Below, piece after piece: positions 17,650 to 27,700 of a stretch of 64,000 nt of DNA. The DNA lies in assembly GCF_001941845.1 (NCBI RefSeq), contig NZ_CP018870.1:4904001-4968000 (forward strand). Direction: 5' to 3'. The notes under the pieces are model-generated. The model saw nothing but the letters and a program-made list of their open reading frames with translations, was not told the origin of the DNA and searched no databases. The stretch comes from Streptomyces sp. TN58 (GTDB lineage: Bacteria > Actinomycetota > Actinomycetes > Streptomycetales > Streptomycetaceae). The position numbers and the translations under genes are program-made. Within the stretch, counting starts at the first letter, position 1, and each line of letters begins with the position of its first letter.

Positions 17650-20600
17650 GTGCCCGATCCCGCCGCCCCCGACCCGGCAGCCCCCGACCCGGCAGCCCCC
17701 GACCCGGCAGCCCCTGAACCGTCAGTGGCCGAACCGGCAGTGGGCGAGCCGGCCGCCACCGCCCCCGCCGCGCCCGGTGTCCGGGAACTCGCCGCGCTCC
17801 TGCGCACCGCCGGACTCGACCCGTCCGCCGAGGAGCTCGCCGACGCCCTGTGGCTCGCCGGGCACATCCGCGGCCCCCGGCCGGCCCCGCCCGGCAACCG
17901 GCGACCGGGCACCGAGCCGCCCGGCCCCGAAGACCCGGCCGCGGAACCAGCTGAACCCGTACGGGCCGACACGGACACCGAGGACCCCGTACGGCTCTAC
18001 GCCCCCGGGGCACACCACCCCGGCGAAACCGAGGGCGGAACCGCGGAAGAGGCGCCCGAGGATTACGGGATACCCGTACGCGTACCCGGCGCCGCCGCCC
18101 TGCCCCGCATCCTCGACGTCCAACGGGCCCTGCGCGCCCTCCAGCGGCACCGCCCGCCCGCCCCGCCCACCCGGCTGGTCATCGACGAGGGCGCCACCGC
18201 CGACGCCAGCGCCCGCGCCCTCGGGCTGCTCATCCCGGTGCTCCGGCCGGAGAGCCGGCGCGAGGCGACCGTACGGCTCGTGATGGACGCCTCGCCCTCC
18301 ATGGCCGTGTGGCAGGACATGTTCGAGGAACTACGGTCCGTCTGCGAACGGTTGGGAGCCTTCCGGGACGTCCAGGTCCACTACCTGCACCGCCGCCCGG
18401 ACGGCACGGCGGCGCTCGGCCGCGGCCCCCTGCCGGGCACGGGGCTGCGCTCCGGGGAGCAGCTGCGGGACCCGACCGGCCGCGCCCTGACCATGATGGT
18501 CTCCGACTGCGCCGGACCGCTGTGGCGCGAAGGGGCGGCGCAACGGCTGCTGTACCGCTGGGCCGAGTGCACACCGTGCATGGTGGTCCAGCCCCTGCCG
18601 CAGCGGCTGTGGGGACGCAGCTGGCTGCCGACCGAGCGCGGCACCCTCGCCCGCCTGGAAGGCGCCGGGCAGAAGCTGCGCTTCCGGCCCGACCGCCCCT
18701 CGATGCCCGGGCGGCCCACAGGCGGACTCGCCGTTCCGGTGCTGCCGCCGAGCCCGACCGCCCTCGGGGCGTGGGCCCGGCTCGTAGCCGGCCTCGGCAC
18801 CGGCCCCGTGGCCGCCGAGGTGGGCCGCGTACTGGCCGACCACCCGGCGGCCCCCGTGCCGCCGCCGCCCGCCGTCCGCCCGCCCCGCGAACTCGTCGCG
18901 CGGTTCCGCTCCTCGGCCGCGCCCCGCGCCGTACAACTGGCCGTGTACCTGTCGGCGGCCCCGCTGACCCTGCCCGTGATGCGGCTGGTGCAGCGCACCA
19001 TGCTGCCCGACTCCGAACCCTCCGACCTGGCCGAGGTGCTGCTCAGCGGACTGCTGAGGCGCAGCGGACCGGGACCGGGGCACTGGTACGAATTCGTTCC
19101 CGGAGTACAGGACGTGCTGCTGGGGCCGCTGGGGCGGGACGAGGCGGCGCTCGTGCTCAAACACTGCTCGGAGTACGTACGCACCCACTTCGGCTCGGGC
19201 GTACGCAACTTCCCCGCGCTCGCGGTCGCCCAGCTGACGGGCGTGGCACCCGCCGCGACGGCCCAGGGCCCCACGGCCGACGAGGAGGAACGCGACCCGG
19301 AGGGCCGGCTCCCGCAGGCCTTCGCACAGGTTTCGGCCAAAGTCGTACGGCGCTACCTGCCCGGGATGCCGCAGGACGGGCAGACAGTACGGGATACCCG
19401 GACGGCGCCGCTGATCGCACGCGCCGGGGCGGTACGCGCCGCCCGCGACCGGCTCGCCGACGCGGACGCCGACGGCGACGCGGGAGCCCGGGCCCTGCAC
19501 GAGGCCGTGGCGGTCCTGCGGCGGGCCGTGACGGCCCCCGCAGGGCCCGCCGACCCACCGGAGGAGGCCGAAACCGAACTGGCCGGAGCACTGCTCCGGC
19601 TGTGGGCGGCCGAGCGGGACCCCGAACTCCTCACCGAGGCGGAGCGCGCCCTGGCCGGGCTGCGGACGCCCGCCGCATGGGCGGTGCGCGGGCGGGTGCT
19701 GTACGAGCGGGCGCTGGCCGCCGGCCCGGACCCCGAACTGCTCGCGGCGGCGGACCGCGAGTTCGCGGCGGCGGCCGCGGCCACGGCCGAACCGGAGCTG
19801 CGGCGCGACTGCGCGGTCCGGCGCGCCGAGACCCTGATCCGGCTCGGAGTCCTGCACGACGACCCGGGCGCGCTCCGGGAGGCCCGCGCCGCCCTCGAAC
19901 CCCTGGCCGGGCCCCTGCCCGGAGGCGACCCCGACCCGGAGGCGGATCCGGCGGACACCGCCGCGCCGTACCCCGAACTGCACCTGGCCCTCGGCCGCGT
20001 CCTGCTGGCCCTCCTGCCCCGCACCCCCGACCCGGCCGAGCGCACAACCCTGGCCGAACAGGCCGCGGCCCGCCTCACCGCCACCCTGGACGCCACCCCA
20101 CCGGGCAGCCCGCAGGTACGCGTGGAACTGGCCGACGCGCTCCGCCACCTGCCCGCCCGGCTGGATGACGCCGCCGCCCAACTGGCCGCCGCCCTGGACG
20201 ACACGGGCGGCGAACCGGAGCTGCGGGTGGCCGCCCTGCTCTGCCTGGCCCGCGTGCACCGCGAACGGTACGCGCGGGACGCCGACCCGGCGGCCCTGGA
20301 GGACGCGGCCGAGGCGTACGGCCGCGCCCGGCGGCTCGTACCCCGCGACGGGGAGGCCTTCGGGGAACTCCTGCCCGAGTGGGGCGACGTACTCCTGGAC
20401 CGCGCCCGCAGCGCCGGCGGACGCCGCTTCACCGGCGCGGCCGTGCGCGTCCTGCGCGAGAGCCGGGCGGCGGTCCCGCAGTCCGACCCCGGAGCCGCGC
20501 ACCGGCTGATGCGGCTGGCCACCGGGCTGCGCCTGCGGCACACCTACGAGAACGACGCGGTGGACCTGCGAGAGGCGGAGTACCTGCTGGAACAGGCCGT

Positions 20601-21006
20601 CCGCAACAGCCGCGGCCCGCTGGAACGCGCCCGGGCCTGGCGTGACCACGGCGACGTGCAGCAGGAGATCCACGCCCACTCACGGGCCGCGGACCGCCTC
20701 GACCGGGCCGCCGAGTCCTACCGGCTGTCCTGGCGCGCCGCCCTGGAGGCCGACCGTGAGGGCCGCGACGACCACGAGGGCCGCGAGGAGCACCGCGGCC
20801 ACCCCGGCCGGGAGCACACCGCCCTGCGCCTGGCCGCGCACGTACAGGAGGCCCGGGGGGAGGTGCTGGAACGGCTCGCACGGCCCCGGGCCGCCCTGGA
20901 GGAGTACCGCGCGGCACTCCAGCTCTGGAAGCGGATCGGCACCGACCCCGACGGGCGCTGCGAGGGGCTGCGCGCGCGGGTACGGGCCCTGGAGACGGGA
21001 CGGTGA
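17650..21006 (+). CDS. SAV_2336-type vWA-like protein with TPR-like C-terminal region
   Basis: This 1118-residue protein completes the VMAP-MoxR-vWA trio. After a low-complexity N terminus (PDPAA repeated four times), residues about 200-400 form a vWA-like domain with the metal-site motif DASPS (Asp213, Ser215, Ser217). The SAV_2336 N-terminal type features LPRILDVQRALRAL sit just before it. The segment from about 620 to the end is alanine-rich helical repeats resembling TPRs (ALEDAAEAYGRARRLVPRDGEAFGELLPEWGDVLL). It starts at GTG 17650 right after moxR. Likely scaffold or sensor of the system. Confidence 0.88.
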   Translation: MPDPAAPDPAAPDPAAPDPAAPEPSVAEPAVGEPAATAPAAPGVRELAALLRTAGLDPSAEELADALWLAGHIRGPRPAPPGNRRPGTEPPGPEDPAAEPAEPVRADTDTEDPVRLYAPGAHHPGETEGGTAEEAPEDYGIPVRVPGAAALPRILDVQRALRALQRHRPPAPPTRLVIDEGATADASARALGLLIPVLRPESRREATVRLVMDASPSMAVWQDMFEELRSVCERLGAFRDVQVHYLHRRPDGTAALGRGPLPGTGLRSGEQLRDPTGRALTMMVSDCAGPLWREGAAQRLLYRWAECTPCMVVQPLPQRLWGRSWLPTERGTLARLEGAGQKLRFRPDRPSMPGRPTGGLAVPVLPPSPTALGAWARLVAGLGTGPVAAEVGRVLADHPAAPVPPPPAVRPPRELVARFRSSAAPRAVQLAVYLSAAPLTLPVMRLVQRTMLPDSEPSDLAEVLLSGLLRRSGPGPGHWYEFVPGVQDVLLGPLGRDEAALVLKHCSEYVRTHFGSGVRNFPALAVAQLTGVAPAATAQGPTADEEERDPEGRLPQAFAQVSAKVVRRYLPGMPQDGQTVRDTRTAPLIARAGAVRAARDRLADADADGDAGARALHEAVAVLRRAVTAPAGPADPPEEAETELAGALLRLWAAERDPELLTEAERALAGLRTPAAWAVRGRVLYERALAAGPDPELLAAADREFAAAAAATAEPELRRDCAVRRAETLIRLGVLHDDPGALREARAALEPLAGPLPGGDPDPEADPADTAAPYPELHLALGRVLLALLPRTPDPAERTTLAEQAAARLTATLDATPPGSPQVRVELADALRHLPARLDDAAAQLAAALDDTGGEPELRVAALLCLARVHRERYARDADPAALEDAAEAYGRARRLVPRDGEAFGELLPEWGDVLLDRARSAGGRRFTGAAVRVLRESRAAVPQSDPGAAHRLMRLATGLRLRHTYENDAVDLREAEYLLEQAVRNSRGPLERARAWRDHGDVQQEIHAHSRAADRLDRAAESYRLSWRAALEADREGRDDHEGREEHRGHPGREHTALRLAAHVQEARGEVLERLARPRAALEEYRAALQLWKRIGTDPDGRCEGLRARVRALETGR

Positions 21007-21097
21007 CCGCGGCACCGCGGCTGTTTCCGCCGGCCGGGAGGAGGGCAAAGGGCAGGGGACCGTCCGGAATCCGACACGACAGGGGGAACGGCGGCAC

Positions 21098-21295
21098 ATG
21101 GTGACGAAACGTCGGGACACGGCCCCGGCCACCGCCCCGGGATGCCCCGGCCGGCTCCCGGACCTCTCCGGCCTCGATCTGGCCGCCCTGCGCGGGATCG
21201 ACCACCCCGTACTGGCCCAGGTGATCGAGGGCCTCGTCGAACGCGTGACCCACCCGGCGGAGATCCTGAACGCCTTCGACTCCAGCGCGACCTGA
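21098..21295 (+). CDS. fxsA: FxSxx-type RiPP precursor peptide (FxsA)
   Basis: This 65-residue peptide ends in AEILNAFDSSAT. The family (FxSxx-COOH cyclophane RiPPs) has a C-terminal Phe-x-Ser motif in which a radical SAM enzyme links the Phe ring to Ser across three residues. Here the Phe-Asp-Ser is present, but three residues rather than two follow the Ser, so the tail is one longer than the canonical pattern. The leader holds LSGLDLAALRGIDHPVLAQVIEGLVER, cited here only as a helix with LxxLRxIDHPVL character. ATG at 21098 is chosen; the frame upstream belongs to the vWA gene's shadow. The maturase gene is 890 bp downstream, beyond repeats. Confidence 0.88.
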   Translation: MVTKRRDTAPATAPGCPGRLPDLSGLDLAALRGIDHPVLAQVIEGLVERVTHPAEILNAFDSSAT

Positions 21296-21349
21296 CCCCC
21301 GGGGGGCTGCCGCCGCTTCTCCTGGGGCTCTGCCCGTGTGCGGGCCGGT

Positions 21350-22090
21350 GTCCTGGGGCTCTGCCCCAGACCCCGCGCCTCAATCGCCGGCGGGGCTTGG
21401 GTGGTGTGGGGCGGTGCCCCGCCGGAATGTCTCCTCGGCTCGCGCGGTACCCAGGATTGCGGAGGCGGGCCGGTGGTGCGCGCTCGTCCTGCGGGGACAC
21501 TCCACCGTGTCCCCACCCCACGGTGTGGCTCCGCCAGTACTCGGTAGCCGCCGAGGGGGCTTTGGGGACACCCCCTCGTCGCGGTTGGAGCGGGGACGGG
21601 GAGGGGTGTCCCCGCAGGACGAGGCGTCACCGCCGGGCACCGTGGTGATCGCTCGCGCTCGCCGAGCCGAGGAGACACCCCTGCCCGGCCCCGCGACCGC
21701 CCGCACCACACCAGCCCCGCCGGCGCTTGAGGCGCGGGGCCTGGGGCAGAGCCCCAGCACCACCGGCCCGGGGGCCACCCCGAAACCGCCACCCCCGCGG
21801 AAGCGAAAGGGCGCGGGCCCTGGGGCAGAGCCCCAGCACACGGCCCGGGGGCCACCCCCAAACCGCCACCCCCGCGGGAGCGGAAGGGCGCGGGGCCTGG
21901 GGCAGCGCCCCAGCACACCGGCCCGGGGGCCACCCCCAAACCGCCACCCGCCGCGGGAGCGGAAGGGCCCCGCGACCGCCCGCCCCCCACCAGCCCCACC
22001 GGCGGCAGCCGAGACGCGGGCCCTGGGGCGGAGGTCCAGCACCACCGGCCCGGGCCGGCGCCCGAACCGCCACCCGCCGCGGGAGCGGAG
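21350..22090. repeat. Repeat-rich spacer: imperfect giant inverted repeat plus about 75-bp tandem units
   Basis: The 893 bases between fxsA and the maturase gene hold no supported gene. The region 21350-21530 is an imperfect inverted copy of about 21575-21765; both contain the palindrome CTGGGGCTCTGCCCCAG or close variants and the string GCGCCTCAA. From about 21738 to 22090 a unit of roughly 75 bp beginning CCTGGGGCAGAGCCCCAG recurs about four times, each ending near GCGGGAGCGGAAGGGC. These look like streptomycete intergenic palindromic repeats. They may structure or attenuate the mRNA between precursor and maturase. Confidence 0.75.
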
Positions 22091-22188
22091 GGGTTGACCA
22101 CTTTCCGCCGTTAGCCGGCACCGGCAAAAGGGCAGGGATGGACCGTCCGCCGGGGCGCCCCGGCGGTGGGGCGGGGAGGAGTGCGGCG

Positions 22189-23466
22189 ATGCGGCGTGCG
22201 ATCACAAGCGGCCCCCCGCTGCCCACCGCGCACGCGGCCCGCCACGCCCGCCACGCCCCCTGGCCGTACACCCGGCTCGATGTCGCCGCCGCGCGGGCCG
22301 CAGGCCATCCGCCCCATCCCATCCGGCAGTTCGTGCTCAAGACCCGCAGTCGCTGCAACCTCGCCTGCACCTACTGCTACGTCTACGAGATGGCCGACCA
22401 GGGCTGGCGCGACCAGCCCGTCGCCATGGCCCCCGCCACCGCCGCCCGCGCCGCCGAGCGGATCGCCGAGCACGCCGCCGCCCACGACCTGCCCCGCGTC
22501 GACCTGGTCCTGCACGGCGGCGAGCCCCTTCTCACCGCCCCCGCCGCCTTGGCCGCGCCCGTCGAAGCCGTACGGGCCGCCCTCGCCGCCACCGCCCCCC
22601 GCACCAGGATCACCGCCACCGTCCAGACCAACGGCACGCTGATCACCCGCGGCCGCCTCGCGGCCCTGGCCGCCGCCGGGATCCGCGTCGGCGTCAGCCT
22701 GGACGGAGGGCTGCCCGCGCACAACACCCGCCGCGTGGACCACGCCGGACGCCCCGGATTCGGCGCCGCCGCCCGCGGCCTGCGCCTGCTGGCACGGCAC
22801 CCGGACAGCTACGCCGGGGTGCTGTGCGTCGTCGACCTCGAACACGACCCGGTGGAGACCTACGAGTCCCTGCTCGCCTTCGCCCCGCCCACCGTCGGTC
22901 TCCTGCTGCCGCTCGCCAACTGGACCGCACCGCCGCCCCCCGGCCCGCGCCGCCGCCCCGGTGGAACCCCGTACGCCGACTGGCTGCTCGCCGTGTTCGA
23001 GCGCTGGTGGCACGACGGGACGCACCGCACCCGCATCCGGCTCTTCGAGGAGATCATCGCCCTGCTGCTCGGCCTGCCCGCCACCACCGAGACCCTCGGG
23101 CTCGCGCCCGCCGCCACCGCCGTCATCGAGACCGACGGCTCCATCGAACAGGCCGATTCGCTGAAATCCGCGTACGAGGGGGCCGCCGCCACCGGCATGG
23201 CCCTCGACACCCACAGCTTCGACCAGCTCCTCGACCACCCCGGCTTCGCCGCCCGCCAGCTCGGACGTGACGCGCTCGCCGCCGGATGCCGCGCCTGCGA
23301 ACTGGTCGGGGTGTGCGGCGGCGGACACTACCCCCACCGCTACCGGGCGGGCGAGGGCTTCCGGCAGCCGTCCGTCTACTGCGCCGACCTCCAGGTCCTC
23401 ATCCGGCACATCGCCACCGCCGTACAGCACGCCGCCACCGCCCGCCCGCCGGCGGCCGCCTCATGA
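22189..23466 (+). CDS. fxsB: FxsB-type cyclophane-forming radical SAM/SPASM peptide maturase
   Basis: This 425-residue enzyme would crosslink the fxsA peptide. The radical SAM cluster motif is CNLACTYCY, giving Cys56, Cys60 and Cys63. SAM-binding features follow: LVLHGGEPLL, VQTNGTLIT and GVSLDGGLPAHN. The C-terminal SPASM-like region has cysteines in CRACELVGVCGGGHYPHRY and VYCADL for auxiliary clusters. I chose the ATG at 22189 because GGAGGA sits 9 bases upstream; ATG 22138 is an alternative. Its stop overlaps the HExxH gene start (ATGA). Family knowledge assigns Phe-to-Ser three-residue cyclophane formation. Confidence 0.92.
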   Translation: MRRAITSGPPLPTAHAARHARHAPWPYTRLDVAAARAAGHPPHPIRQFVLKTRSRCNLACTYCYVYEMADQGWRDQPVAMAPATAARAAERIAEHAAAHDLPRVDLVLHGGEPLLTAPAALAAPVEAVRAALAATAPRTRITATVQTNGTLITRGRLAALAAAGIRVGVSLDGGLPAHNTRRVDHAGRPGFGAAARGLRLLARHPDSYAGVLCVVDLEHDPVETYESLLAFAPPTVGLLLPLANWTAPPPPGPRRRPGGTPYADWLLAVFERWWHDGTHRTRIRLFEEIIALLLGLPATTETLGLAPAATAVIETDGSIEQADSLKSAYEGAAATGMALDTHSFDQLLDHPGFAARQLGRDALAAGCRACELVGVCGGGHYPHRYRAGEGFRQPSVYCADLQVLIRHIATAVQHAATARPPAAAS

Positions 23467-24719
23467 CCGCCGCACTCACCGCCTTCTCCGTGTCGTCCCA
23501 CACCCTGCGCGCCCTCGCCTCCACCGAGCCCTCCCCGGAGGGCACCCGCCTGGTCCGCGACGTACGCCGCTCCAAGCGCCTGGTCCTGCTCCGCGCCGTC
23601 CTCGACGCCGCGCCCTGCGGCCGGTCCGGGCAGACCGCCGACCACTGGGCCCTGCTGGAGGAGGCCGAACGCCACGACCCGGCCGCCGTACGCGACGTAC
23701 TGCACTACCCGGCCACCGGCGTGTGGGCCGAGGAAACCCTGCGCCGACTGCACGACCCCGACGGTCCGCCGCCGGACCTCGCTCACCTCGGCGCCCTCGC
23801 CGCGGCCGCGGCCCTGCGCTCCGGAATCTCCTTCACGCACACTCTGAGGCCCGTGCACGGCCGCCTCGTCCTGCCCACCCTCGGCCTGCTGCGCCCGGCC
23901 CGCCCCGGCCCGCTCGTCCTCACCGAACGCTCATGGGATCCCGACGACCCCGCGACGCTGCCCCTGCACGCACTGCCCGCGGGCCGTACCGCCCTCGACG
24001 ACCTCGACCCCTACCGGGCCCCCGGCCCCGCACACCCGGCCCCGCTGCGCCCCGCCCGCCGGCTCACCCCCAAGGGCCACAAACGCTGGGACACCCAGTG
24101 GTCCGGCGCCCTCACGCTGCTCCAGCGCTACGACACCGTCCGCGCGGAGGAGACCGTACAGCTGCTGCGCTCCCTCGTACCGCTCGCCGGCGGCTCCCGC
24201 TCCAGCGGCGCCACCCTCCCCGCGGCCGCGGGCTCCGTACTGGCCCGCGCGCAGGCCCCGCCCGCGCTCGCCGCGACCCTCGTCCACGAGGTCCAGCACG
24301 GCAAACTCACCGCGCTCGCCGACGTCCTGACCCTGCACACCGCCGACGCGACGCCCCGCCACTGGGCCCCCTGGCGCAGCGACCCGCGTCCGCTGGAAGG
24401 GCTCCTGCACGGCGTCTACGCCCACCTGGCCCTCGCCGGGTACTGGCAGCGCGCCGCCCTGTACGGCGCCCGCGGCGCCTGGGCGCAGCACGCCCGGATC
24501 CGGGCGCAGGTCTCCGCCGTACTGCCCGTCCTGCGTGCGCACGAGCAGCTGACCAACGCGGGGCGGGAGTTCACGGACGCGATGGCCGCCGCGGAACGGG
24601 CCATGGACGACCTGCCGCCGCCCGGCGACCAGCATGCGGCGGCCCGCCGGGCCGTCGACCGCGAACGCCGAGCCTGGTGCGAGGCGCACCCCGGACTCGC
24701 CCCGTTCGCGCAGGTCTGA
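23463..24719 (+). CDS. HExxH-motif peptide-modification protein (putative aKG-HExxH-type hydroxylase)
   Basis: This 418-residue protein starts inside the fxsB stop (ATGA). It has the HEVQH motif at residues 275-279 (ATLVHEVQHGKLTAL), the single hallmark of the HExxH-type RiPP modification proteins often encoded with FxsB. Once thought peptidases, members are now described as alpha-ketoglutarate-dependent peptide beta-hydroxylases. A later His (LLHGVYAHLALAGYW) could be the third metal ligand. The rest is helical and poor in motifs. Its tight coupling to fxsB predicts action on the same FxsA peptide. Confidence 0.85.
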   Translation: MTAALTAFSVSSHTLRALASTEPSPEGTRLVRDVRRSKRLVLLRAVLDAAPCGRSGQTADHWALLEEAERHDPAAVRDVLHYPATGVWAEETLRRLHDPDGPPPDLAHLGALAAAAALRSGISFTHTLRPVHGRLVLPTLGLLRPARPGPLVLTERSWDPDDPATLPLHALPAGRTALDDLDPYRAPGPAHPAPLRPARRLTPKGHKRWDTQWSGALTLLQRYDTVRAEETVQLLRSLVPLAGGSRSSGATLPAAAGSVLARAQAPPALAATLVHEVQHGKLTALADVLTLHTADATPRHWAPWRSDPRPLEGLLHGVYAHLALAGYWQRAALYGARGAWAQHARIRAQVSAVLPVLRAHEQLTNAGREFTDAMAAAERAMDDLPPPGDQHAAARRAVDRERRAWCEAHPGLAPFAQV

Positions 24720-24783
24720 CGGGCCGTCCGCTGCGGTACCTTTTCAGTCCCGTCCACTGCCCGCAGCCCAGGGAGACGGCCGC

Positions 24784-27700
24784 ATGACCACCGGTAGCCG
24801 GCAGGACCGCGAACGTGAATCGGCGCAACAGCCCCCACTGGCGCCCCAGCAGCCGCAGCGTTTCGTCATCAGCTTCGCGGGCTTCAACCGGCCCTGGGCC
24901 GTGTGGATCGCCCACCGCCTGGAGGAACACGGCCACCGCGTGACCCTCCAGCGCTGGGACCCGCAGAACAGCCCCGGCATCACACAGGCCCTCGACGACC
25001 TCGCCCGCTCCGGCAGCCGCGTCCTCCTCGTCCTCAGCGAACGCTACTTCTCCGCCGGCACCCACACCGACCAGGAGTGGAACACCGCCCTGCGTGCCGT
25101 CACCGACGACCACCCCGACCGGTTCGCCGCCGTCTGCCTCACCGACGCCCCCCTGCCCAGCGCCGTCGCCGTCCTGGAGAAGACCGACCTGTGGGGCCTG
25201 GACGCGTACGAGGCCGAATACCGCGTGCTGCGCCGCCTCGAACTGCCCACCGACCGCATCGGCACCGAAACCGGCCGCCGCGGACCCCGCTTCCCCAACG
25301 ACCCGCCCGAGATCTGGGGCCGCGTACCGCGCCGCAACCCCCGCTTCACCGGCCGCAACGACGTCATCGGCACCCTGCGCCAAGCCCTCGCCGAAGCCCC
25401 GCCCGGCGCATCCACCGTCACCCTCCTCGGCCTCTCCGGCGTCGGCAAGACACAGGTCGCCACCGAGTACGCCTACCGCTTCGCCTCCGAGTACGACGTC
25501 GTCTGGTGGGTCCCCGCCGAGGACCGGCCCACCCTGCGCGAACGCCTCGCCGACCTGGCCCCCGCCCTCGGCCTCCCTCGCGGCGCCGGCAGCTACGGCG
25601 AGCAGATCCGGGCCGTCCTCGAAGCGCTGCGCCGCGGAACCCCGTACGGGCGCTGGCTGATGGTCTTCGACGGCTGCGACAACCCCGACGACCTCATCGA
25701 CCTGCTGCCCTCCGGCGGCGGCGACGTCATCATCACCTCCCGCAACCGCGAATGGGCCGCCCGGCACACCAGCCTCGTCGAGGTCCCCCTCTACGCCCGC
25801 CCCGAGTCGATCACCTTCATCCGCCGCCGCGCCCTGCGCCTGACCGCCGACGAGGCCGACCAGCTCGCCGAGGCCCTGGAGGACTACCCCCTCGCCCTCG
25901 ACCAGACCGCCGGCTGGCTCGCCGACTCACCGCTGCCCGTAGGCGACTACCTCGCCCTCCTCCAGCGCCGTATGGACTCCCGCGAGGCCGTCACGCTCTC
26001 CGAGGACTACCCGCTGCCCTTCCCCACGGCCCTCGCCATACTCCTCAACAACGTCCGGGAGAACTTCCCCGACGCCCTCGCCCTCCTGCGGCTCTTCGTC
26101 TTCTTCGCCCCCGGCCCCGTCCCGCTGCGCCTGCTGCGCGAGTTCCCCGCCGACGACGTACCGGAACAGCTCGCCGGACTCATCAACGACCAGATCCGCT
26201 GGAACGCCGCCCTCAACAAGCTCGTCCAGTTCTCCGTCGTACGGCTGGAGTACTCCGACCTGCCCGTGGAGGAGGGCGGCGGCGGCCTGGAGACCGTGCA
26301 ACTGCACCGCATGGTCCACGGCATCGTCCGCGAGGACCTCTCCGAGGACGAGGCCGAACCTCTCGCCCGGGCCGTCCGCCAGGTCCTCGCCGCCGCCGAC
26401 CCCGGCCGGCCCTCCGACTCCCGGCTCTGGCCCCGCTACGCCGAACTCGTCCCCCACCTCACCCCCTCCGGGGTGATCACCAGCAGCAATCCGCGCATCC
26501 AGAACTTCCTGCTGCACTGCCTGCGCTACCTGATCCTGGCGGGGGAGTACCGCACCTGCCTGCGCCTGTGCGAGGAGACCGACCAGATCTGGCGGGCCCG
26601 GCTCGGCGACGACCACCCCAAGGTCCGCGAGCTCAGCTACCAGTACGGCAACTCGCTGCGCAACCTCGGCCTGTTCCGCCGCGCCGAGATCCTCACCAGG
26701 ACGGTCGCCGACCGCCTCACCGGCGAACGCGGCGACCAGGACCTGGAGAGCCTGCGCGCCACCAGCGCCTACGGCGGCGTGCTGCTGTGCATCGCCAAGT
26801 TCGAACCGGCCCGCGAGATCTTCGAGCACTGCCTGGCCACCTACCGCGAACTCCTCGGCGAGGACGACTCCATCACCCTCGACGCCCAGAACAACCTGGC
26901 CGCCACCTACCGGCTGCTCGGCCGCTACCAGGACGCCTACGACCTCGACCTGGACACCCTTCGGCGCCGCGAACGCGTCCTGATGCCCCTGCACATCTCC
27001 ACCCTCGCCTCCGGCATCGCCTGCGCCATGGGGCTACGCCTCATGGGCCGCTACCGCGAGGCCCAGACCCGGCAGGAGCAGGGCGTCAAGCTCAACACCC
27101 AGGTCCTCGGACTCGGCCACCCCCAGACCCTGCGCGCCGAGCACAACCTCGGCCTGTGCCTGCGCCGCTCCGGCGACATCCCCGGCGCCGGCCTGCGGCT
27201 GCGGACCGTCTGGGAGCGGGCGACGCGCGTCTTCGGCGTGGACTACCCCTGGACGCTGATGGTCGCCTCCGACTACGCCACGTACCTCAGGGAGTACGGG
27301 GACATCGGCGAGGCCCGCCGCATCTCCGAGGACGTCGTACGCGGCTACCAGTCGCAGCTCGGCCTCGCCCACCCGTACAGCATCGGCACCGTCGGCAACC
27401 TCGGCCTGGTCCTGCGCGCCCAGGGCGAACGGGCGGAGGGCCTGTCCCTCGCGGAACAGGCCCTCGTCGGCATGCGGGGCGCCCTCGGCGGCCGGCACCC
27501 CTGGACCCTGGGCTGCGCCCTCAACGCCACCGGCCACCGCAACATCACCGGCCGGCTGGAGGACGCGCTGGACCTGAGCCGCGAGACACTGCGCACGGCC
27601 GAGCAGGTCCTGGGACCGGACCACCCGATGACTCTGAGCGCCCAGATCGCCCTGGCGGCGGACCTTCGCTCGGTACGGGAGGACACGGAGGCGGGCAAGC

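Noticed and set aside
21300..22130. Genes within the Fxs spacer
   Set aside because: Open frames on both strands follow tandem units and show the same Pro/Arg/Ala composition; no start with a good ribosome site.
22111..23430. 439-codon minus-strand frame opposite fxsB
   Set aside because: It mirrors the codon pattern of the radical SAM gene, whose cysteine motifs and operon context are decisive.
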